This document shows positions 14,211 to 25,143 of a stretch of DNA of 64,000 bases, one piece after another. The notes beneath the pieces are model-generated. The model was not told the DNA's origin. It ran no database searches and saw only the letters and a list, made by a program, of their open reading frames with translations. The position numbers and the translations under genes are program-made. Source of the stretch: Mortierella sp. BCC40632 (lineage: Eukaryota; Mortierellomycota; Mortierellomycetes; Mortierellales; Mortierellaceae); the NCBI GenBank assembly GCA_011634665.1, contig WAEK01000006.1:2178501-2242500 (forward strand), in the 5' to 3' direction. Within the stretch, counting starts at the first letter, position 1. Every line of letters begins with the position of its first letter.

Positions 14211-15479
14211 AGAGAGCTTAGGGTTAACGGACCTCGGCCCACGGCCATTCTCCGATCACATCCGCCCCGTCCCATTTGCATAATCCGACCGTCCTCTCAC
14301 GCTTGGACAAACCGGACACGTCGTGTCAGTCAGCTTGTTTGCTCCCAGGAGGGCCTAGGCGAGAGGAAAGAGCCATGTCCCAATCTCTTCTTTCTTTCAA
14401 GCAAAAGTACACCTCATTACCGTCCGTCAACGAGAAGCCCCTTGTTCAACCAAGAACACAAAGTAATTTCAGCTCCCGAAAAGTCAAAGAAAAAAAGAAT
14501 GGCTGCAGACGTCGTTCCTTTTTTTAGTCCCTGTGACTCTGGTTCGAGTTGGATGTGCAGAGCCGAGCATCCAGCGGAGGAGTAGAAGGAGTAAAAAGAA
14601 GAGTAAGAGTGAGAGTGAGAGTTGGATGAGGAATAAGAATCTCCCATGCCCGAGGGCTGTTCTTTAGTAAATGTCCGTCCGGTAACATTATCAAATTGTG
14701 TGTGGTTCGTATCCATGGTCTGTGCAAAGAGTGTGTATCGCGACAAACATCCTGCTCTCTGAATCCAGACGTTCTCTTCACCCTTCCAGCTGTCTTCCGC
14801 AAGACTCAGTGTTTCGTCTGAATGAGGCAAAGTCCCATGAGCGCATGTTGCCGCTGTTTTCGTCTCTTTCTCCCTCTCTCTCTCTTTCTCTCTCCCCGGT
14901 TGGTAGAATACAGAAAAGACTGATGGAGGTGATGCGGGCTGAATCCACCACTGAAAAGACGACTGCTTATCTTTACTTTGACCTCTCCTCACGCAAGGAG
15001 AAGCTCTTCCTCCTGGCGCGCGACCAGAAGTCTTTGCCTGATTGCCTTAGCGATTGTCAAGCACCAAAATCAGTGGGGACCGGCCGGCGCCTATTTGGTC
15101 TATTTGAGAGAGAAGACGCGTGTGCAGTCAGAGTATTAGACGCGAGGGATCTGCTGGCGTGATCTAGCCATTACAACCGACTAACAATGGCAATGAGCAG
15201 CGCCCATCCCATCTCCACTACCTATTCCATCCCTATTCCATTCTCCATTACCAAGCGGCATTCCAACCGAGGCTGGTCTGTCTAGCCTTGGTGGATCCTT
15301 TTTTGTTGTGTTGATGACATGCTTTGGTGAGCAATGTCAGGACAAAAAAAAAAAAAAAAAAAAAAAAGGCAGTGAAGTGCCCCCTACAGTTGCTCTCATA
15401 GTGTAACCACCAAGAAGCTCTCCTCCCCCGTAACAACACCAAATCATGCAGCGGAGGAGGTTGTCTCTATCTTTTGATA

Positions 15480-16512
15480 AGTATTTTTCTCTGGCATGGA
15501 CATTACTGAAGTCGAACTTTTCTCGTTTCTGGACGAAAGGAGTGACTTGGCAACCATCTTTCATGGTGTCTTCTTTTAGACGAACCAAACATGAGGCACG
15601 CTCCATTCAGTACATTGCCGGGATGTGGCTGGCTATCTCGCTTCCGTCAGCGACACGCATTCATCCGTCTCCAGTCCCACCATTTCCAAGTCATGGGATA
15701 AACTGAAGGCGTACTATTAGAGACGAAGGAGAGGAGGTTACTATCCCAAATCTGGCCACACTCTTTGCGGCTGCACCTCAGTTATCTGCGGGTTCGCACA
15801 TCCAGTACCATCGCTTTACCTCCAACACATACAACCAGACTAAGAGCTTCATTGCCGCCACCACGATCAAGCATTTGGTTGACCATACCGAAAGCAAATA
15901 GAGTCAGTCGCAGCAGAAGACCATGACAGCTACACCTATTCTCAAAATCCAGAGGATATTCGTGTTGAACTTTTAGCAATTTCGGTCACCTTTGGACTCG
16001 AGATTTCCTATCGAATGAAAAATCTTGATTCGATGACCATTTGAGAAACTCAGCTCCAACTCGGTGCCCTACCCGATAACACTTGTAGTTGATGCCTTAT
16101 AGAGCATAGGAGACCCTGCTTTGGACCCTGCCTTCGGGAGCTATTGTATATAACCTGTGGATCACATCCAGGATATGACTTATGGATTGACCTTATTCTC
16201 TTTGATGATTGAGGATGTCAAAGGAGTAACTGAAACTGGTAGCACGGGAAGGGGACTAAAAAGCTCTCAAAGGAACTCTAGCAAACAAACTAGAGGACGC
16301 TTTTCAGAGACTGTATTTCTGGAGCAATATGAGCCGCCACCAAAGAGTCTAAAGAACTATTAGTGATTGACTATCTGCAGACCAATAGCTACAGCCTCAA
16401 AGAGATGCTCGACAAACATCTGCAAGGACTTGTCCACAACTATATGTCGCACCTCCTCATAGAATACAGACAGGTGGATGTGAGAGAGACTCAGAAGCCG
16501 AGTAAATCATGA
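15480..16512 (+). pseudogene. frame-broken coding relic of unknown family
   Basis: Several protein-like segments follow one another on the + strand in different frames, separated by stops or shifts. They include ITEVELFSFLDERSDLATIF (about 15505), EVTIPNLATLFAAAPQLSAG (about 15735), YTYSQNPEDIRVELLAISVT (about 15933), LANKLEDAFQRLYFWSNM (about 16277) and ELLVIDYLQTNSYSLKEML (about 16351), the last ending at a TGA near 16512. Composition is ordinary protein rather than low complexity. No single open frame or plausible intron set joins them, so decay is the simplest reading. I do not recognise the family. An intron-rich gene of unknown type is the alternative. Confidence 0.35.
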
Positions 16513-16788
16513 TGCCTGAACATCCTCTAAGATTTCTTTGCCTCTCTCCTTCTTAATCTGAGATCCCAACGTCCATTTACAAATTCTCTTTGCAACAACT
16601 CTATACCTCGCACATAATCAAATAGTAAGCATTCATATCTCCCTCCCTCCTCTCCTTTGTTCTTCCCTTTCGACGCTGTCTGTGATATTGGGACAGTATT
16701 TCTATTTTTCCTTAGGATTGTTGATAGTGAAATTGAATCGCAGCCAGCCTTCTTTTCTCGGCACCAGCCGTGACAACTAAAGAAAAAA

Positions 16789-17060
16789 GAAAGTTTGCTC
16801 CGCGTGTCAGTAGGTATTGCATATAAACTTCCCCCTGGGTTGGAACCTGGATAGCGAAGACGCATTATTCGATTTGATGAATGTTTCATAAAGAATGAAG
16901 AGGAGGACAATGCGTATGTGTCTGCTTCGCCTCAAATGCTTCTCCATTCATGATGTGATTGGAAAATTTCAAGTCGTATCTTCCACTCCAAATGGAGCTG
17001 AAGGTTAAATACTCTGAGAATATTGTATCTGTCTAGAAGTACATTCTCGACAAATAAACA
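16789..17060 (+). repeat. copy of the array 3'-flank module lying upstream of copy 1
   Basis: This stretch resembles sequence found downstream of hydrolase copies 1, 2 and 4: a GCTCCGCGTGTC-like word, then GGTTGGAACCTGG (16838-16850), then further on ATATTGTATCTGTCT. It sits before the first gene copy, where no upstream gene body remains. I infer a lost copy or an original flank present before duplication. Confidence 0.5.
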
Positions 17061-17577
17061 TAGCCTTGCAATCCCTCTCCGATCCTAGTCGACTCGAAGT
17101 AAAACTCGCTTGTTTGTACTAGAGGCTGCCAAGAGTAGATCAGTAAGCAGTGCGTATTGGCATGTACCCCTGAATACGGATGGGGGCCATCTATGGAAGT
17201 CATGGCGACCTTGTTTGGCTTAGCGTCTATTGGGCGGAACCAAGCCTAGAGATGGATAGACGCCGCACCACGACTTGGCAAACACAACTTAATCTGCAAT
17301 TGAAAAGTGGAAAGAAGAGGTAAAGAAGGGTGAAGTCTTTGTTGCTGAGTTTGGGTTTGTATCGTGGGTAACAGTATGTAGTCGTATCTGGAAACAATCG
17401 AACAAATAAGGCGCAGTCAGTGGTGATACAAAGACAAGAAGTGTATGCCGCTCCTTGCCAAGAAACGAATCGTACCAGACTGTGAGCCTTTTTTCCCATG
17501 GAATGAATAAAATAGAAGAATGAAGGCATTGCCATCTCTCACATTCCTCTTGCCACCTAAACACTCGATTAACAAGT

Positions 17578-19452
17578 ATGCAGATCAGAAATACATTGCC
17601 CACATCTTCCAAGCTCTCCGAAGTCCTGTCAAAGGCCTTGGTCGAATGCGGTATTCCAGGCATGAGCGTTGCAGTCATGCACAAAGGAGAGATCATCTTT
17701 GCAGAAGGGTTTGGTAAACGCAATGCAAAGGGAGACCCTTTCACTCCTGAGGTAGGTCAAATATTCTCGGCACGGGACTAGGACTACCAGGACTGTGATC
17801 GATCATGATTCCCCTTGAAAGCTAATTTATCCGCTCTTTTGACTTGCTTTGACGCGCTCAGACCCTCATGCCAATCGCCTCGATCACAAAGTCGTTCACT
17901 GCCACGGCCATTGGAGAAATGGTAGCCGAAGGAAAGCTGGATTGGGATACTACCCCAGTCAGCAAATATCTGCCTGAGTTTGAGCTCAAAGACCCTCTCC
18001 TCACATCCCAGCTCACCTTTTTAGATCTGCTCTCACACCGAACAGTAAGGACCCGACAACAAGAACACTTGAACAGTACATGCAAACCACTTTCAATTAT
18101 CCTAACCGTCAAATTTTTACTCTCTCTTCAATTACTACCTCCTTGGAAAGGGTCTTCCTCCAATTGATATTGCATGGTTTAGAAATACCGAGTCAAGAAG
18201 AGATCTCATCAAACGTCTTCGGCACGTCGAAATGAGCAACAAGCTCAAGGCCATGACTCAATATTCCAACGTCATGTATGCTGTTGCTGGAGAAGCAGCT
18301 GCGAATGTCGAAGGAGTATCCTACGAAGAGTTAGTAACTACCAAAGTTCTTCAACCTCTTGGACTCACCAATTCCGGCTTCTCGCCCGTGGAGATGATGA
18401 AGCGACCAAACTATGCAATGCCGTTTATTGCACTCTCACTCGAGAAGGCTCAAAAGGGCGAGTTTGTTGAAGGATACTTGGATGAGATTTATATGGCGGA
18501 CGCTCCAGCTGGCGACATGTTCTCGAATGTATTGGATCTGGTGCGATGGGGAAAGACAATCATGGGCAAAGGCAAGGTCGATGAGAAACAAGTTCTAAAC
18601 AAAAAGAGTGTCGAGGAGACCCTCAGCACACAATCATTCTTCGATGATCGCGATCGTGATCCTGAGTTTGCACCATCGCTTTGTTATGGACTTGGTTGGA
18701 TGCTCGATTCCTACAAGGGCCAAGTTTTATACCGACACTGTGAGTAACATACATTTGAGGACGAGCATTTATTCCTTTTAATGTTGCATGAGCAACCTTT
18801 CTAACTCTGTCAAATAATTGAATTTGATCTAGCTGGAGGCGTTCCTGGATTCTGCTCTCATGTCGCTATGTTCCCATATTCCGACTTGGTTGTCGCTCAC
18901 TTTGCCAACATTGACGGGGGTCGGATACCATCCAACTCTTTCTACTATATTGCTGATGAGATCCTGGGTCTTCCCAAGACTCAGGACTGGATCTTTAACA
19001 ATACTGTCAAATCCATGGAGAAGTACTACGAAGAGCGAGAAATGGTCGAGAAGGGACTGTTCCCTCCACCAATGAAGAACAAACCCTGTTCTCAGGATCT
19101 GAAGGAATTTGTAGGGGATTACTCGGATGAAGTCTATGGCGATGTTTCTGTGAGGATCGAGAAAGTGAAGGATGAAGGGGATGATGAAGAAAAGGAAGCG
19201 CTTTACTTCAATATGAGAACATTTGATAGTAAGTTGGAACACCACCACTTTGACACTTTCAGTGTTTACCTTGAGGATTTTGCCATCCGATTCAAGACTC
19301 TACTTACCTTTGAGACTGGTAGTAATGGCAAGGTGAAGAGTGTCCGACTCGTGTTACCCGGTGAAGATGAGCAAGATATCCTCTTTAAAAAGAAAGAGAG
19401 CAAGGAAGAGAGCAAGAAAGAGAACAAGGAAGAGTGCAAGAAAGAGGAATGA
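17578..19452 (+). CDS. beta-lactamase-fold serine hydrolase, array copy 1
   Basis: Exons 17578-17751, 17862-18044, 18151-18739 and 18833-19452; 521 residues. This is the class-C beta-lactamase/D-Ala-D-Ala-carboxypeptidase-like fold (PF00144 type). The SITK motif gives nucleophile S65 and K68, YSN is at 157-159, and HSGG starting at H315 replaces KTG. Residues about 420-505 look like the DUF3471 beta domain often fused C-terminally (DYSDEVYGDVSVRIEKV). A Lys/Glu-rich tail ends the protein. There is no signal peptide or membrane segment, so it is probably cytosolic. Family activities range over esterase, transacylase, D-amino-acid peptidase and amidase; the substrate here is unknown. The start is set by the conserved ATG shared by copies 1-3. 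The stretch downstream is a CA/CT microsatellite. Confidence 0.88.
17796..17805. promoter_or_regulatory. conserved intron-1 palindrome, copy 1
   Basis: TGATCGATCA lies in intron 1 and is kept exactly in all five copies, with nearby conserved words CTCGGCACGG and GATTCCCC. A function is not shown; it may be an intronic regulatory site or simply recent shared ancestry. Confidence 0.3.
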
Positions 19453-19620
19453 GACGACAATAGGGATAAGAAGAGCACCACTGGAAAACTGACATGTAAA
19501 TAAATACAAAAAAAGTCTTGTAAATCCTATAAATTTGGATTTCTTTATTTTTATTATTTCTTTTTTCCTTCTGATGGCGCTCCATTTGTAACATAAAGAT
19601 CGCTTACACACACACACACA

Positions 19621-19699
<79 letters not shown>

Positions 19700-19857
19700 T
19701 AACATTACTGTAAACTACTGAATTACAGCCCCCCCCTCTCACACAAGGCGTGATGAATCGAAAAAAAAATACTCCGCATGTCCATAGGCAGCGGGTTTAG
19801 ATATTTCCCCCGAGTTTGAGTCTAGCTAACAAGGATGATTTTTCTTTCCTTTCCTTT

Positions 19858-19895
<38 letters not shown>

Positions 19896-21712
19896 CCTTT
19901 TTCAACTTGATGAACATATCTGAAGGAAGAGTTGGAGAGTCATATGTGTTTACTTCATTTTGGGCACTTGCTCATTCACGGTACAAATGTAAAGCAAGTT
20001 GTGCCCGTCATTTTAGGTGGAGCTGGACAATCCGCTATTTTGCGAACTATGTATCTTTCTCGTATACACGCCTCATCCGCAATCGATCTTATAGAATGAG
20101 AAGCACATTATTGACAGATAATTACAACCGCTTAACTCATTTGATACCATCAGACGGCTCATTCCAGTTGTCCTAGTCACTCAACAGTTCAACAATGAAG
20201 CAACCGCAGCTGGTCAAAGACCTCTAACCGGCCTGGCCATCATGCCTCGAAAGATGACAACTGTACCAATCGTCACCACTATATACCAAGGGAGCTAACC
20301 CTGCGTGATGGGAGCAAAAATTCAGCACCGCCGCGTCGCATAGAGTCTCTTGTGAACCCAAGAAGCAGACTATAGTAGCCTAAATCCGATACCACGACGG
20401 CATCCAATGTACTACGGAGAGGTCTTGCCAAGAAGCGGTCATGACAAGAAGCGGCCCAGTACCATCGCATAACTTAAAATCTTCTCAGGACCCAACATCA
20501 ATCCCAGATCACGTCATTTTTGTCAGTGTAGTCCTCAACTCCATGCTCGACCTCTTAACATTCACAGGCACTGTACTATCCTTTGCATATCCGAGTCCTA
20601 TGGTCGATGTGGACGATGTTCTGCGATTAGGGCCCTAGATCACATGTTGAAAATGGATAATAATGTAGTCATGGATACCTGTAATAAAGCTAGCTCAGCC
20701 AAGCCTTCGTTTGAAGATTGCTGTGTTAGCAACCCAATTGAGAATACTCGCTCACCCCGTGCGCCCGCTTTTTTTTTTATATATCTCGTACGCGTCCAGC
20801 CCCCATCCCCTATCCAGAGGGTAGCGGAAGTGTTGGAAAAACTAAAGCTACCTCTTCCTTCCTTTTAACAACTTTTCGTTTGGAGAACCAACTGATCAGA
20901 CCCATTCTGGTCTGCCTAATCTGATACTAAAAATCCAGGCGTTGCTCTTGGACATACCGGATCTCCCCTTGGATAGAATCTGCATCTTTGAGATAGCTAC
21001 TGCTGCCATTAGTTCTTTCAACCCTTGAACATGACAACGGCGATAGCCTACTTGATGAAGGTATAACACATGCGATGGTGGCACTAGTGCCAGTGTAAGT
21101 TCTTTCCTGGAGGCGAGCTGGATAACGTGGACCTCATGCTTGAACAAATAAATAAAAGTAGAAACGAATCAAAGAAACAACTCCATCGGCCGTATTGCTG
21201 TGAGAAAAGGCCAGCCCTAGTCGACTGAGTTAAACGTGCTCGTTAGTGCTGGGGGGCTATCAAGAGTAGACCAAAAAGTAGTATATGGATAAACATGCGC
21301 TCTCTGAATACGAATGGGAACCATCTATGGAAGTCATGGCGACCTTGTCTGGCTTATCATCTATTGGGCGAAACCAAACTCAAAGATGAATACACGCCGC
21401 GCCCAGGATCCATACGACTTGGCAAACACAACTTAATCTGCAATTGAAAAGTGGAAAGAAGAGGTAAAGAGGGGTGCAAGTCTTTGTTGCTGAGTTTGGG
21501 TTTGTATCGTGGGTATCAGTAGCTGTTAAGGAAGCAATCGAACACAGCACTCAATGGTGATACAAAAGACAAGAAGTGTATGCCGCTCCTTGCCAAGAAA
21601 CGAATCGTTCCAGACTGTGAGCCTTTTTTCCCATGGAATGAATAAAATAGAAGAATGAAGGCATTGCCATCTCTCACATTCCTCTTCCCATCTAAACACT
21701 CGATTAACAAGT
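19453..21712. repeat. spacer between hydrolase copies 1 and 2
   Basis: It contains a compound CA/CT microsatellite (19606-19691) and a 33-base T run (about 19861-19895). The 3'-flank module follows: TCCGCATGTCCATAGGC (about 19773), GAGTTTGAGTCTAGC (about 19813), and a segment near 20010-20095 that reads VVPVILGGAGQSAILRTMYL but is soon closed. From about 21031 to 21712 it nearly matches 24465-25143 before copy 3. No intact gene is seen besides copies of the array. Confidence 0.6.
19606..19691. repeat. compound (CA)n(CT)n microsatellite
   Basis: About eight CA units pass directly into more than thirty CT units on the + strand, shortly after the 3' end of copy 1. Compound pyrimidine repeats of this type recur in the window (52075-52136, 56941-57072). 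Confidence 0.95.
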
Positions 21713-23589
21713 ATGCAGATCAGAAATACATTGCCCACATCTTCCAAGCTCTCCGAAGTCCTGTCAAAGGCCTTGGTCGAAGGCGGCATTCCAGGCATGA
21801 GCGTTGCAGTCATGCACAAAGGAGAGATCATCTTTGCAGAAGGGTTTGGTAAACGCAATGCAAAGGGAGACCCTTTCACTCCTGAGGTAGGTCAAATATT
21901 CTCGGCACGGGACTAGGACTACCAGGACTGTGATCGATCATGATTCCCCTTGAAAACTAATTTATCCGCTCTTTTGACTTGCTTTGACGCGCTCAGACCC
22001 TCATGCCAATCGCCTCGATCACAAAGTCGTTCACTGCCACGGCCATTGGAGAAATGGTAGCCGAAGGAAAGCTGGACTGGGATACTACCCCAGTCAGCAA
22101 GTACCTGCCTGAGTTTGAGCTCAAAGACCCTCTCCTCACATCCCAGCTCACTTTTTTAGATATGCTCTCACACCGAACAGTAAGGACCCGACAACAAGAA
22201 CACTTGAACAGTACATGCAAACCACTTTCAATTATCCTAACCGTCAAATTTTTACTCTCTCTTCAATTACTACCTCCTTGGAAAGGGTCTTCCTCAACTT
22301 GACACTGCATGGTTTAGAAATACCGAGTCAAGAAGAGATCTCATCAAACGTCTTCGGCACGTCGAAATGAGCAACAAGCTCAAGGCCACGACTCAATATT
22401 CCAACGTCATGTATGCTGTTGCTGGAGAAGCAGCTGCGAATGTCGAAGGAGTATCCTACGAAGAGCTAGTAACTACCAAAGTTCTTCAACCTCTTGGACT
22501 CACCAACTCTGGTTTCTCTCCCTCGGAGATGATGAAGCGACCAAACTATGCAATGCCGTTTATTGCATATTCATTCGAGAAGGCTCAAAAGGGCGAGTTT
22601 GTTGAAGGATACTTGGATGAGATTTATATGGCGGACGCTCCAGCTGGCGACATGTTCTCGAATGTATTGGATCTGGTGCGGTGGGGAAAGGCGATCATGG
22701 ACAAAGGCAAGATCGATGAGAAACAAGTTCTAAACAAAAAGAGTGTCGAGGAGACCCTGAGCACACAATCATTCTTCGATGATCGCGATCGTGATCCTGA
22801 GTTTGCACCATCGCTTTGTTATGGACTTGGTTGGATGATCGATTCCTACAAGGGTCAACTTGTGTACCAGCACTGTGAGTAACACGTATTTCACGTCCGT
22901 TGTTTATTTGCTCCTCTTGATGTTGCATGAGTAGTCTTTCTAACCTGGGAATCATTGGGATTGATCTAGCTGGAGGCGTTCCTGGATTCTGCTCTCATGT
23001 CGCCATGCTCCCATATTCCGACTTGGTTGTCGCTCACTTTGTCAACATTGAAGGAGGTCGGATACCACTCTTCTCATTCTATCACATTGCTGATGAGCTC
23101 CTGGGTCTTCCCAAGACTCAGGACTGGATCATTGACAGACCTATCAAATCCACGAAGAGATACTACGAAAGCCAAGAAAAGGCCGATAAGGGACTGTTCC
23201 CTCCACCAATGAAGAACAAACCCTATTCTCGGGATCTGAAGGAATTTGTAGGGGATTACTCGGATGAAGTCTATGGCGATGTTTCTGTGAGGATCGAGAA
23301 AGTGAAGGATGAAGGGGATGATGAAGAAAAGGAAGCGCTTTACTTCAGTATGAGAACACTTGGTGGTAAGTTGGAACACCACCACTTTGACACTTTCAGT
23401 GTTTACCTTGAGGATTTTGCCGTCCGATTCAAGACTCTACTTACCTTTGAGACTGGTAGTAATGGCAAGGTGAAGAGTGTCCGACTCGCGTTACCTGATG
23501 AAGATGAGCAAGATATCCTCTTTAAAAAGAAAGAGAGCAAGGAAGAGAGCAAGAAAGAGAGCAAGGAAGAGAACAAGAAAGAGGAATGA
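21713..23589 (+). CDS. beta-lactamase-fold serine hydrolase, array copy 2
   Basis: Exons 21713-21886, 21997-22179, 22286-22874 and 22970-23589; 521 residues, the same length as copy 1. Catalytic motifs are intact: S65/K68 in SITK, Y157-S-N, H315-S-G-G. Exons 1 and 2 differ from copy 1 at very few positions. Exon 4 has a diverged stretch (about residues 347-373, IDRPIKSTKRYYESQEK) followed by a near-identical DUF3471-like domain and Lys/Glu tail. Intron 3 is unlike that of copies 1 and 3. The 5' flank is almost identical to that of copy 3 and less like copy 1. This patchwork indicates exchange between copies. No secretion signal is seen. Function as for copy 1, substrate unknown. Confidence 0.88.
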
Positions 23590-25143
23590 GACGTCAATAG
23601 GGATAAGAAGAGCGCAACAGGACAACAGACATAGTGTGAATAGATCCAAAAAGTCTAGATGATCTTGCATTTTTTTTTAAAAAAATAAAAATATAAATAT
23701 AAAAAAAATCTGATGGCACTCCATTTGAAACATAAGGACAGCATACTCTCTGTTGTACATCAATATGAATTATAGCCTACTTTCATCTCTTCTCAACACT
23801 GGTCGTGACAAATTGGAATCAAAAGAGTTTACTCCGCATGTCCATAGACCATGTAAAATGAACCCCTCACCCCCGGAGCCTGAGTCTAATCCACAAGGAT
23901 TTTTCTATCTTCTTTTTCTTTTTTCAACTCGAACGTACTGTGGATGATGGGTGGGAGGGTGGTGTGCTTTTATTTTTTCTCGAGTACTTGCTCACCCACA
24001 GACACGACTGTAAAAGTCGTGTCCGTCATTTTAGGCGGAGCTGGACAACCCGCTATTTTACGAATATTGTATCTGTCCCATAAACACGCTCTATCTGCAA
24101 TTGGCAGTAGTGTAGACTGAGAAACACATTCTTGACAGATAAATAAAGTCGCTTAGCTCGCTTGATACCATCAAACCGCCTATCCCAGTAATCCCAGTCA
24201 CTCAACAACCTAGCAATGAATCAACCGCAGTTGAGCAAGAATTTCAAATATCCGTGGCCAGGTGATGTTTCTTTCGGAGATTGCCATGTTAACGATCAAA
24301 TCAAGTGCACTCGCACACCCCGTATTCTTGCTTGTTATATCTTGTATGCGGTCAGGAAAACTATCCAGTGGGTAGCAGAAGTGTTGGAAAAACAAAAGCT
24401 GTCCAACCTTTCTTTTAGTAAATAGTCGCTTGGTCTGTCGTTGGTTCTATCTACTCTTGGTCGTGACAACGGCGATAGCCTACTTGATGAAGGTATAACA
24501 CATGCGATGGTGGCGCTAGTGTCAGTGTAAGTTCCTTCCTGGAGGTGAGCTAGATAACGTGGACCTCATGCTTGAACAAATAAATAAAAGTAGAAACGAA
24601 TCAAAGAAACAACTCCATCGGCCGTATTGCTGTGAGAAAAGGCCAGCCCTAGTCGACTGAGTTAAACGTGCTCGTTAGTGCTGGGGGGCTATCAAGAGTA
24701 GACCAAAAAGTAGTATATGGATAAACATGCGCTCTCTGAATACGAATGGGAACCATCTATGGAAGTCATGGCGACCTTGTCTGGCTTATCATCTATTGGG
24801 CGAAACCAAACTCAAAGATGAATACACGCCGCGCCCAGGATCCATACGACTTGGCAAACACAACTTAATCTGCAATTGAAAAGTGGAAAGAAGAGGTAAA
24901 GAGGGGTGCAAGTCTTTGTTGCTGAGTTTGGGTTTGTATCGTGAGTAACAGTAGCCGTATAAGGAAGCAGTTGAACACAGCAGTTAGTGGTGATACAAAA
25001 GACAAGAGGTGTATGCCGCTCCTTGCCAAGAAACGAATCGTACCAGACTGTGAGCCTTTTCCCATGAAATGAATAAAATAGAGGGATGGAGGCATTGCCA
25101 TCTCTCACATTCCTCTTCCCATCTAAACACTCGATTAACAAGT
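23590..25143. repeat. spacer between hydrolase copies 2 and 3
   Basis: The spacer begins with an AT-rich tail, then the 3'-flank module (TTTACTCCGCATGTCCATAG at about 23828, AGCCTGAGTCTAATCC at about 23877). A segment near 24016-24090 reads VILGGAGQPAILRILYLS, a relative of that after copy 1. From about 24465 onward it repeats 21031-21712. No separate intact gene is seen. Confidence 0.6.

Larger units (their letters stand above)
14071..17577. other. gene-poor region between aldehyde dehydrogenase and the hydrolase array
   Basis: About 14071-14220 is the likely dehydrogenase promoter. About 14220-15170 holds only short open frames without domains, one on the minus strand lacking an ATG. A 24-base A run lies at about 15343-15367. 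About 15480-16510 contains a broken coding relic (listed separately). From about 16780 to 17060 the sequence resembles the 3' flanks of the downstream hydrolase copies, and about 17190-17320 resembles their 5' flanks. Confidence 0.5.

Noticed and set aside
14417..14992. 191-residue open frame on the minus strand
   Set aside because: No ATG at its beginning, a repetitive Arg/Glu and Ser/His composition and no conserved motif; likely chance in a purine-rich region.
16837..16850. tRNA gene near the GGTTGGAACC word
   Set aside because: No acceptor stem, anticodon arm or A box can be drawn; at most a relic.
21526..21879. 117-residue minus-strand frame over exon 1 of hydrolase copies (also 17289-17744, 24984-25310)
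   Set aside because: Antisense of the conserved exon 1; its conservation follows from the hydrolase coding strand.
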